From Nitrospiraceae bacterium (GTDB lineage: Bacteria > Nitrospirota > Nitrospiria > Nitrospirales > Nitrospiraceae): a stretch of 6,923 nt of DNA. The stretch is taken from assembly GCA_005793285.1 (NCBI GenBank), contig SXPO01000030.1, forward strand, positions 1 through 6,923, in the 5' to 3' direction. Positions 1 through 5,070 of this stretch are shown here, piece by piece. Under the pieces are notes generated by a model. That model did no database searches. It had not been told where the DNA came from and worked only from the letters and a program-made list of their open reading frames with translations. The translations under genes were made by a program, and so were the position numbers. Numbering within the stretch: position 1 is the stretch's first letter; each line of letters begins with the position of its first letter.

Positions 1-198
1 GGATATGCGATCGACAACCCCTATTATGCGGTGACGGACCAGGAGGGAGCCTTCGTGATCGGGGATCTGCCGGCCGGCACGTACCATATCAAGGCCTGGC
101 ATCCCTCGTTAGGGGTTCAGGAGCAGGATGTCACCCTGTCGCCTAACGGGACGGTCACGCTCAATCTTCAGTTCGACTCGAAGCGAGCGGCGGAATAA
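1..198 (+). CDS. C-terminal part of a carboxypeptidase-regulatory-like domain protein (5' end outside window)
   Basis: Frame 1 is open from the first base and ends at TAA 196-198, giving 65 C-terminal residues. The segment NPYYAVTDQEGAFVIGDLP followed by AGTYHIKAWHPSLG is the classic repeat of the carboxypeptidase-regulatory-like (CarboxypepD_reg) beta-sandwich: a TD.EG.F.I..LP.GTY...AWHP pattern, then a final strand (VTLSPNGTVTLNLQF). From general knowledge, this exact flavour is common at the C-terminus of exported plastocyanin-like or methylamine-utilization-like proteins of nitrifying bacteria, where the domain is structural rather than catalytic. Any cupredoxin or metal site would lie upstream of the window. 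The stop overlaps the ATG of the SmbP-like gene (TAATG), so the two are probably co-translated and both periplasmic. The domain call is firm; the identity of the whole protein is not known. Confidence 0.8.
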   Translation, partial: GYAIDNPYYAVTDQEGAFVIGDLPAGTYHIKAWHPSLGVQEQDVTLSPNGTVTLNLQFDSKRAAE

Positions 199-611
199 TG
201 TTGAACCATCGCCGGCTCTTTCTCGGCCTGCTGCTTGCTGTCGTGGTGATCGGAGCCGTTCCGGCCCATGCGGGATCGCCGAAGGAAATTCAGAATCAGG
301 GCAAGGAGATGGTGAAGGACGCCGAGGAGATGGTGGCGCACGGTGGAATGGGTGATGCGAAAGCCATCGTGCACCATTGTGCCCAAGTGGCGAAGCATGC
401 GGAAGCGATTCTCAAGGCGTTACCGTCCGCTGATGAACATGGCAAAGAAGCCGCGCCGCATCTGCAGGACGCCATCAAATATTGCAAGCGGGTGGCGGAA
501 ATGGGCGACAAGGTTGATCCAGGCGCCAGCTTAAACCCCGCAACAAAAGCCAGGGCGGCGGCGAGAGAGGCGATGAAGCATCTCGCGGCGATGAAAGACA
601 GTGGAGCGTAG
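198..611 (+). CDS. smbP: SmbP-like small periplasmic metal-binding protein
   Basis: A 137-residue exported protein. Residues 1-25 form a Sec signal peptide (MLNHRR, then a hydrophobic core, then AHA before GSPKE). The mature part is all-helical and low in complexity, with lysine, alanine, glutamate and histidine arranged as in the SmbP family. EEMVAHGGMGDAKAIVHH at 43-60 and AKHAEAI at 65-71 resemble the repeated AEEAVAHG.EGH...L..HAKE pattern of Nitrosomonas europaea SmbP, a four-helix-bundle protein that binds Cu(II) and other divalent metals in the periplasm. Mature histidines are H48, H59, H60, H67, H81, H88 and H128, fewer than I recall for the archetype. Two cysteines, C61 (next to H59-H60) and C96, are also present. 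The start overlaps the upstream stop and only a weak GGCGGA ribosome site precedes it, which suggests coupling. The likely role is metal buffering or copper tolerance. The family call is from recognition of the pattern; the metal is inferred. Confidence 0.7.
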   Translation: MLNHRRLFLGLLLAVVVIGAVPAHAGSPKEIQNQGKEMVKDAEEMVAHGGMGDAKAIVHHCAQVAKHAEAILKALPSADEHGKEAAPHLQDAIKYCKRVAEMGDKVDPGASLNPATKARAAAREAMKHLAAMKDSGA

Positions 612-616
612 CAAAG

Positions 617-694
617 GAAGGTTTAGGCTGAGGTCCGGGTTAAGCCACGTTCCGAATTGTGATCCCCTCCACCGTAGCCTCAACCTTAACCTTC
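617..694. terminator. Imperfect inverted repeat between convergent genes, possible bidirectional terminator
   Basis: Arms 617-634 (GAAGGTTTAGGCTGAGGT) and 677-694 (GCCTCAACCTTAACCTTC) are reverse complements at 15 of 18 positions, separated by 42 bases. Mismatches fall at 624/687 and 628/683, while 634/677 is a G-U wobble in the + transcript; 628/683 becomes a wobble in the - transcript. It fills the gap between the SmbP-like stop (611) and the PsbP-like stop on the other strand (693-695), where a shared terminator is expected. Neither side has a clear U-tract and the loop is long, so it is not a textbook intrinsic terminator. It could instead be a relic of a repeat element. Confidence 0.45.
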
Positions 695-1298
695 AAGGCT
701 TCGGTACCAGCGGGCTGACTGCGTTCTGGTCTCGCCCCGGTTGATACGTCCGCAGCAATTTCTTGACCGTCCCCATCATTTTTTCTTCTCCCGAAAGCGG
801 CATTTTGATGCGCACCCCGCGCCCTTCATTGCGGCCCAGTGAAAAGATGTGGTGTTCGATCATCTCACCCTGTGCGCTATCCGAATACGTGAAGATCAGG
901 TCCTTTGCGGGGAATCCGGCCAGCTCCAGATCCTGATCCTGCCGCCATTTCACGGCGATGGTCCTCTTGCCGTAGAGCTCTCCGATGATGCGGCGATGGG
1001 CCGCGGCAAATTCCTCGAGCGTCTGCCGTCCGTCCTGGCTCTTGCCCTCCAGCACATTCATATGGCCGGAAAAGGCGACGAGGCTGTGCTCAATGGACGG
1101 ATAGAGCGTGACGCCGACGCCATCGGGCAAGGGATTGCCCAGGCGCCAGTCATCGGGATACCGGACGGAAAAGCCGAACCGGGCATTGGTGTAGAGTTTC
1201 CATCCCCTCGTGTCATCGTCCGTCGCGGCAGGAACCGGAACAGAACTCACGAGCATAGCGGCGAGCCAGAGAACAGCCATCATCCCGAATCTTGTCAT
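693..1298 (-). CDS. Secreted PsbP-like protein of unknown function
   Basis: A 201-residue exported protein. The start chosen is the ATG at 1298, because AGGAG at 1307-1303 lies just upstream and the N-terminus then reads as a compact signal peptide (MTRFGMMAVLWLAAMLVSS, cleavage near VPAA at 22-25). An alternative ATG at 1310 overlaps the upstream stop as ATGA and adds four residues. The mature segment LYTNARFGFSVRYPDDWRLG at 35-54 is the signature start of PsbP-like domains (Y....GFS..YP..W), and the rest alternates beta-strands and helices as in that fold, up to the predicted helix MMGTVKKLLRTY at 174-185. In bacteria such domains occur on periplasmic proteins with no photosystem role and no established activity. 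The gene follows the SUMF1-like gene directly, so the two are one transcription unit. The fold assignment is moderately sure; the function is unknown. A much longer reading to 1514 would overlap the upstream gene by about 200 bases and lacks a signal peptide at its start. Confidence 0.75.
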   Translation of the reverse strand: MTRFGMMAVLWLAAMLVSSVPVPAATDDDTRGWKLYTNARFGFSVRYPDDWRLGNPLPDGVGVTLYPSIEHSLVAFSGHMNVLEGKSQDGRQTLEEFAAAHRRIIGELYGKRTIAVKWRQDQDLELAGFPAKDLIFTYSDSAQGEMIEHHIFSLGRNEGRGVRIKMPLSGEEKMMGTVKKLLRTYQPGRDQNAVSPLVPKP

Positions 1299-1302
1299 AG
1301 GT

Positions 1303-1308
1303 CTCCTC
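1303..1308 (-). promoter_or_regulatory. Ribosome binding site deciding the start of the PsbP-like gene
   Basis: On the - strand the junction reads ATGAGGAGACCTATG. GAGGAG (1308-1303) ends four bases before the ATG at 1298. It lies across the stop of the SUMF1-like gene (TGA 1309-1307), so a terminating ribosome would be placed on the next start. This favours the start at 1298 over the ATG at 1310, which has no comparable site. Confidence 0.55.
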
Positions 1309-2188
1309 ATCGCGCGGATCGAGCACAACGGAATCCAATGGTGGCGGCCCGCCGATCCGGTGCGGCGCCGCTTCTTGTCGCCGTTCGCAGCAACGGCGGC
1401 GCGCTCTTCCAGGACCCTCCGCGCAGGACCTTGTACCGGCCGGAATTCGGCCCGCGCGGATTCCGGTCCGGCATCGTCGCATAGTAATCGATTCCAAACC
1501 AATCTTCGACCCACTCGGCGGCATTCCCCGCCATATGATGGAGGCCATAGGGGCTCCGGCCTTCTTCTCCGCTTTCAACCGGGGCGACGATGGGAATCTC
1601 ATGGACATGGAACTGGCCGAACTTCGCCAGTTCCGACGTGGGAGGCCGCTGCCCCCAAGGAAAGAGATTGCCGCTGTCTCCCCGCGCGGCCTTTTCCCAC
1701 TCGGCTTCTCTCGGCAGCCGCTTCCCCTGCGCGCGGCAAAAATCTGAAGCCTCCGACCATGTGGCATACAGCGCCGGCCAACGGGCAAGGGTTTCAGGCT
1801 GGGCGGCATGGATGGTTGTCATGTGGTCGATCAGCTTGCGTATTTCCTCAGGCACGGGACGTTGCTGCTGCCGCAACCATTGTAGATACTCTCCGAGACT
1901 CACCTCATCACGATCGATTTCGAACGGATCGAGCCACACGCGGCGCTGCGGTTGCTCCGTGTCGTCATATTGAGTCTCCAGGCTGAACGATCCCTCGCTC
2001 ATACGGGCCGTACCCATGAGAAAGGGGCCCTTGGCGACGGTCAGCATCGGAGAGCCTTGAGCAAGCGAGGCCATCGTCTCTGCCTGGCTTGATGTGTCAG
2101 GTGGCGCAGCCACGACAACATCCACGCATGATTCGATGACGGCTGCGATGAGAAGCGCGCCGAATGTCCGGCATACATTCCGTGTCAT
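1307..2188 (-). CDS. Exported SUMF1/FGE-fold protein lacking the formylglycine-generating cysteines
   Basis: A 293-residue protein with an N-terminal hydrophobic export signal (about 9-28, probable cleavage after VVAA) followed by a full SUMF1 (FGE-sulfatase) domain from about 50 to 293. Visible family blocks are the GPFLMGT strand (54-60), QRRVWLDPFEIDRDEVS (81-97), the FCRAQGKRLPREAEWEKAARG region (150-170) ending in FPWG (176-179), SPYGLHHMAGNAAEWVEDWF (212-231), VLRGGSW (254-260) and the closing IGFRCAR (284-290). True formylglycine-generating enzymes carry two copper-binding cysteines just after RGGS. Here that stretch is RGGSWKSAPPLLRTATR with none; the only cysteines are C6, C21, C151 and C288. 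It is therefore unlikely to oxidise sulfatases and is closer to the broad SUMF1-domain group that includes PvdO-, NirV- and EgtB-like proteins. No sulfatase lies nearby. It is the first gene of a two-gene operon with the PsbP-like gene. Ribosome site weak (GAGAAAG). The domain is certain; the activity is unknown. Confidence 0.85.
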   Translation of the reverse strand: MTRNVCRTFGALLIAAVIESCVDVVVAAPPDTSSQAETMASLAQGSPMLTVAKGPFLMGTARMSEGSFSLETQYDDTEQPQRRVWLDPFEIDRDEVSLGEYLQWLRQQQRPVPEEIRKLIDHMTTIHAAQPETLARWPALYATWSEASDFCRAQGKRLPREAEWEKAARGDSGNLFPWGQRPPTSELAKFGQFHVHEIPIVAPVESGEEGRSPYGLHHMAGNAAEWVEDWFGIDYYATMPDRNPRGPNSGRYKVLRGGSWKSAPPLLRTATRSGAAPDRRAATIGFRCARSAR

Positions 2189-2207
2189 GGCTTTCTCTAC
2201 AGATGTT

Positions 2208-2224
2208 ATTGGCTACTAGTCAAT
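2208..2224. promoter_or_regulatory. 17-bp near-palindrome in the divergent intergenic region, candidate operator
   Basis: The sequence ATTGGCTACTAGTCAAT is symmetric about C2216 with seven of eight pairs matching (ATTG.CTA / TAG.CAAT). It sits between the divergent starts at 2188 (-) and 2269 (+), where a dimeric regulator could control both directions. Read on the - strand it contains TTGACT, a good -35-like hexamer, although no convincing -10 follows at the right distance before the ATG. The regulator is not in the window. The symmetry is seen directly; the operator role is inferred. Confidence 0.35.
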
Positions 2225-2268
2225 GGTTAGCGGCTGACGCTTTTTGCCTAGATAGATTATGATGCGGC

Positions 2269-2745
2269 ATGTTCTCTGTCTTGATCGTCCTCCATATCCT
2301 GGCTGCGGTCGCATGGATCGGGGGGATGATTTTTCTCTCACTGGTCCTGGCGCCTCTGGTTGTGAGCCGTAAGGCTGCGCCGGAATTTATGGCGCTGTTT
2401 CGGTTGGCTGCGCTGCGGTTTCGGATCGTGGTATGGACGGCCATCGGCATCCTGTTGACTACCGGTCCGATGCTCCTGGCACAGCGGAGCATCGACATGA
2501 TGAATCCAGCCACATGGCCCGGGATTCTTACCTTCAAGCTCGGACTCGTGGCGTTGCTCCTCCTGCTCACATTCTCACACGATCTGGTACTTGGCCCTAA
2601 AGTCAGTCAAGCCAGGGCGATACCGGCCTCATCCAGGACGGCCTGGGAACAGACCATCGTCCAGACGGCCCGCTGGCTGCCTCGCCTCTCCCTGCTCCTC
2701 GCACTGGCAGTCGCGGCTGCGGCATCGGTGCTGGCACGGTCATAG
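2269..2745 (+). CDS. CopD-like four-helix integral membrane protein
   Basis: A 158-residue, very hydrophobic protein with four predicted transmembrane helices at about 4-31, 50-70, 86-106 and 136-156. The N-terminal helix carries LHILAAVAWIGGMIF (8-22), the H.......W.GG pattern typical of CopD and related small membrane proteins. LRFRIVVW then a TTG-containing helix (49-66), and K90 with LTFSHDLVLGP (100-110), continue the family pattern. Histidines H9 and H104 sit near the membrane faces and could bind copper or haem. Proteins of this family are linked to copper import or resistance, but single-domain copies are poorly characterised and annotation alternates between CopD family and DUF names. 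The ATG at 2269 is the first possible start and has only a weak ribosome site. It is transcribed divergently from the SUMF1-like operon and stands alone. The topology is sure, the family fairly sure, and the substrate inferred. Confidence 0.7.
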   Translation: MFSVLIVLHILAAVAWIGGMIFLSLVLAPLVVSRKAAPEFMALFRLAALRFRIVVWTAIGILLTTGPMLLAQRSIDMMNPATWPGILTFKLGLVALLLLLTFSHDLVLGPKVSQARAIPASSRTAWEQTIVQTARWLPRLSLLLALAVAAAASVLARS

Positions 2746-2908
2746 CTGGCACAAGAAGGCCACCAAAAGACGCGGCGGCGATACCTTCATCCCTTTCAGT
2801 CATCCAGAAAACAGGCAAGACCACACCGCCCTCCTACTTCTAGATAGATGAATTTTCTATCAGAACTATGTTATCGAAGAAGGCTTTGAGTCGAGGTCTT
2901 CAAGTTGG

Positions 2909-2925
2909 TGACATAAATATTGTCA
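2909..2925. promoter_or_regulatory. TGACA-N7-TGTCA inverted repeat next to the ribosome site of the DUF1207 gene
   Basis: TGACATAAATATTGTCA has perfect 5-bp arms around an AT-rich 7-base centre; six of eight pairs are symmetric overall. Its last base is the first base of the AGGAGG ribosome site at 2925-2930. It could be an operator of a dimeric repressor. A short RNA stem that affects ribosome access is also possible, though 5 bp is weak. The symmetry is direct observation; the role is inference. Confidence 0.35.
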
Positions 2926-2930
2926 GGAGG
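2925..2930 (+). promoter_or_regulatory. Strong Shine-Dalgarno of the DUF1207 gene
   Basis: AGGAGG ends five bases before the ATG at 2936 (AGGAGGGAAACATG). It is the best ribosome site in the window and fixes the start of this gene. It suggests the protein is made at a higher level than its neighbours, most of which have weak sites or depend on coupling. Confidence 0.8.
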
Positions 2931-2935
2931 GAAAC

Positions 2936-3892
2936 ATGGGCCGGATGGTTCCTGTCAGTCTGTGGGCGGTTGGGGTGGGTTGCATGGTTGTGTTGTTAGC
3001 GAGCCACACGTATGCGAATGAGCCGGAAGCCGCGAAGCCGAATGAGAACAAGCCGCAGCCGATGCTCGATTGCCGGTTCGACCGTGGCGCTGCCGGGGAG
3101 ACGAGCGAAGCCTTTCCATCCGACGACGTCTTTCGTCCCCTCATCGCAGACCCCAAGCAGCCGCAGTTCTTCGCCCTGTGGCAACATGCCAATCCTCGTA
3201 ACGGCGGCTCCTCCTACAATCTGGGATCTGTGGCCATCGGCGAGAACTTCGGCTTTTACAGCAAGCGGCAGGGATGCGACGGTTGGCAAGTGGGCCTGCT
3301 CACCGGCATCTTTTCGCAATTCAACCTGGACCAGAAGAACGCTGAGTTGATCAACACGGATTTCAATGTGGGCCTCCCGTTCTCGTGGCGATCAGGAAAT
3401 TGGTCGGCGAGGCTCCGCTATTATCACCAAAGCAGCCACTTAGGCGATGAATTCTTGGTCAGGAATGTTGGATTCCAGCGGTTTACGGTCTCCTTTGAAG
3501 AAGTGGACGCGATTCTTTCCTATGACTACCGCTGGCTGCGTCTCTATGGTGGAGGCGCATATCTGGTGCATCGGGAGCCGGCGACGATCGACCGCACGAG
3601 GCTCCAGTGGGGATTCGAAATGCGGGCGCCGGCGATGCGCGCCAGTGTCTTGGTCCCTTTTCTCGACCGCCTGATCATCACGCCCGTGCTGTCGACGGAC
3701 TTCAAGTCGGCGGAGGAGCACAGCTGGATCATCGACACCAATGTGCTCGGCGGTTTTGAATGGTCTCGAGCAGGATCCCACCGGCGTTTTCGGATCATGG
3801 CGACCTATTTTCATGGTTATAATCCGTATGGACAATTTTTCATCAACCAAAAGATTGAATCGATCGGACTCGGAGCGTATTTTACTTTCTAA
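2936..3892 (+). CDS. DUF1207 family protein, probable outer-membrane beta-barrel
   Basis: A 318-residue protein. Residues 1-27 are a signal peptide (hydrophobic WAVGVGCMVVLLA, cleavage after YA). A short charged linker rich in proline, lysine and glutamate follows (28-43), then a long beta-rich region. Family landmarks are FRPLIADPKQPQF (66-78), where the DUF1207 domain begins, RYYHQSSHLGDEFLV (161-175) and YFHGYNPYGQFF (291-302). Many alternating aromatic and hydrophobic strands and a terminal phenylalanine (GAYFTF at the C-terminus, the Bam recognition type) point to insertion in the outer membrane. The molecular function of DUF1207 is not established. Two cysteines, C46 and C114, could form a disulfide. 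A strong ribosome site precedes the start. The stop is 62 bases before the Mla-type permease on the same strand, so co-transcription with the lipid transporter is possible. The family call is good; membrane location is inferred. Confidence 0.85.
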   Translation: MGRMVPVSLWAVGVGCMVVLLASHTYANEPEAAKPNENKPQPMLDCRFDRGAAGETSEAFPSDDVFRPLIADPKQPQFFALWQHANPRNGGSSYNLGSVAIGENFGFYSKRQGCDGWQVGLLTGIFSQFNLDQKNAELINTDFNVGLPFSWRSGNWSARLRYYHQSSHLGDEFLVRNVGFQRFTVSFEEVDAILSYDYRWLRLYGGGAYLVHREPATIDRTRLQWGFEMRAPAMRASVLVPFLDRLIITPVLSTDFKSAEEHSWIIDTNVLGGFEWSRAGSHRRFRIMATYFHGYNPYGQFFINQKIESIGLGAYFTF

Positions 3893-3919
3893 CTAACAGC
3901 GGAAATCAGGCCGCGGGAG

Positions 3920-3946
3920 CGGCAGCCCCAGTTTCTCCAGCTGCCG
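3920..3946 (+). promoter_or_regulatory. Perfect 7-bp stem-loop in front of the mlaE-like gene
   Basis: CGGCAGC (3920-3926) and GCTGCCG (3940-3946) pair perfectly around a 13-base loop. The stem ends eight bases before the ATG at 3955 and touches the only purine-rich stretch available as ribosome site (GAGCGG 3946-3951). There is no U-tract, so it is unlikely to end transcription fully. It may lower read-through from the DUF1207 gene or limit initiation on mlaE. Confidence 0.4.
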
Positions 3947-3954
3947 AGCGGACT

Positions 3955-5070
3955 ATGCCGGTGGAACAACAGGCGACGATCTCCATCAGCGACAATGTGA
4001 TTCACTGCCGGGGGGCCTGGACCCTCCCGCACGTGACCGACTTGGAGCGCTGCAGTCAGACGCTCCGATGGCCGGATGCTTCCGAGGTGACATACGATGC
4101 CGGCGAGGTGACCGCCATGGATACCGGCGGAGCCCTGTTGCTGTATCGGAGTATTGAGCATGTGCGCCGCGCCGGTCGGAACGTCGCTCTTCACGGGTTG
4201 AAGCCGGAATTTTCCGAGCTGGTCCGGCTGATTGAAACCAGCGCTCCCCGCTCGCACGTCGCCGGCCTCCGGAGCGCCGGTTGGGACGCGCGCGTGACCC
4301 AGGCTATCCGACGTAAACAAGACGCGGCCATTCATGGGCTTGCCTTTCTCGGAGAAACCACCATCACGTTCGGCCGGTCGCTGCTGCGGCCGCAGTCCAT
4401 CCGATGGCGGGCTCTGTTGCGGGTCATCGAATTGGATGGTGTGCGCGCCTTGCCGATCACCGGCCTGCTGACATTCCTTGTCGGCATCGTGATCGCCTAT
4501 CAGGGAGCGGAACAGCTCCGCAAGTTCGGGACGAACATCTTCATCGTCGATCTGGTCGGAATTTCGTTGCTGCGGGAAATCTCGCCGTTGATCGTCGCGA
4601 TTCTCATCGCCGGCCGATCGGGATCGGCCTATGCGGCCGAGATCGGCACCATGAAGGTGACGGAGGAATTGGACGCGGTCCGCACACTCGGCATTTCACC
4701 CATTCACTTGCTTGTCCTGCCGAGATCCTTGGCCCTCGTCATCGCCTTGCCGCTGTTGACGATCTATGCCGATATATTGGGGGTTTTCGGCGGCATGCTC
4801 ATCGCGACGAGCCAGTTGAACGTGAGTTTCACCGAGTTCCTGGCTCGCTTCGAAGAGGCCGTCTCGGTGCGGCATTTTCTCATCGGTCTTGCCAAGACGC
4901 CGTTCTTTGCGATGATCATTGCGCTGGTCGGCTGTTATCAGGGGTTTCAGATCCGGGGGAGTGTGGACGACGTAGGGCGGCATACGACGATCGCCGTCGT
5001 GCAGAGCATTTTTCTCGTCATCGTGTTCGATGCGATTTGCAGCGTGTTGACCAACTGGTGGGACCTGTGA
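3955..5070 (+). CDS. mlaE: MlaE-type phospholipid ABC transporter permease with fused N-terminal STAS (MlaB-like) domain
   Basis: A 371-residue inner-membrane permease in two parts. Residues about 8-97 are a STAS domain like MlaB: VTAMDTGGALLLYRSIEHV (52-70) and NVALHGLKPEFSELVRLIE (76-94). T57 in DTGG matches the conserved threonine (Thr52) needed in E. coli MlaB. Residues about 145-371 are the MlaE permease: GLLTFLVGIVIAYQGAEQL (170-188), LVGISLLREISPLIVAILIA (200-219), GRSGSAYAAEIGTMKVTEEL (220-239), DAVRTLGISPIHLLVLPR (240-257) and further hydrophobic helices to NWWDL. MlaE with MlaF and MlaD forms the complex that moves glycerophospholipids between the inner membrane and the periplasm. 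No other in-frame ATG, GTG or TTG lies between the preceding gene and 3955. The stop overlaps the GTG of the ATPase gene (GTGA). In E. coli MlaB is a separate subunit; the fused form is a known alternative. Direction of transport is not shown by sequence. Confidence 0.93.
   Translation: MPVEQQATISISDNVIHCRGAWTLPHVTDLERCSQTLRWPDASEVTYDAGEVTAMDTGGALLLYRSIEHVRRAGRNVALHGLKPEFSELVRLIETSAPRSHVAGLRSAGWDARVTQAIRRKQDAAIHGLAFLGETTITFGRSLLRPQSIRWRALLRVIELDGVRALPITGLLTFLVGIVIAYQGAEQLRKFGTNIFIVDLVGISLLREISPLIVAILIAGRSGSAYAAEIGTMKVTEELDAVRTLGISPIHLLVLPRSLALVIALPLLTIYADILGVFGGMLIATSQLNVSFTEFLARFEEAVSVRHFLIGLAKTPFFAMIIALVGCYQGFQIRGSVDDVGRHTTIAVVQSIFLVIVFDAICSVLTNWWDL

Larger units (their letters stand above)
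2746..2935 (+). other. Non-coding leader and promoter region of the DUF1207 gene
   Basis: No credible gene lies here. The left part (2746-2835) keeps the surrounding base composition and shows no strong terminator for the CopD-like gene. From about 2840 the sequence becomes AT-rich (TCTAGATAGATGAATTTTCT), as expected for a promoter, with a possible -10-like TATGTT at 2867-2872 and a TTGAGT hexamer at 2886-2891. No -35/-10 pair with standard spacing and good match can be named, so the promoter is placed only to this stretch. Confidence 0.4.

Noticed and set aside
1299..1514. Long N-terminal extension of the PsbP-like gene to an ATG at 1514
   Set aside because: It would overlap most of the SUMF1 C-terminal motifs and bury the signal peptide about 70 residues inside the protein.
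849..1986. Two + strand open frames of 211 and 258 codons opposite the SUMF1-like and PsbP-like genes
   Set aside because: Both are antisense to genes with clear domains and signal peptides, and their translations are low-complexity R, P and G rich shadows.
1307..2188. Naming this gene a formylglycine-generating enzyme
   Set aside because: The two active-site cysteines expected after RGGS are absent and no sulfatase is nearby.
2191..2223. A full sigma-70 promoter for the - strand operon
   Set aside because: TTGACT is present, but the best -10 candidate at about 16 bases spacing matches poorly and would leave almost no leader before the ATG.
4404..5066. Upstream extension of the mlaF frame giving a 486-residue protein
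   Set aside because: The extra part overlaps the well-supported permease gene in another frame and reads as arginine- and histidine-rich nonsense; the ABC fold begins only after 5067.
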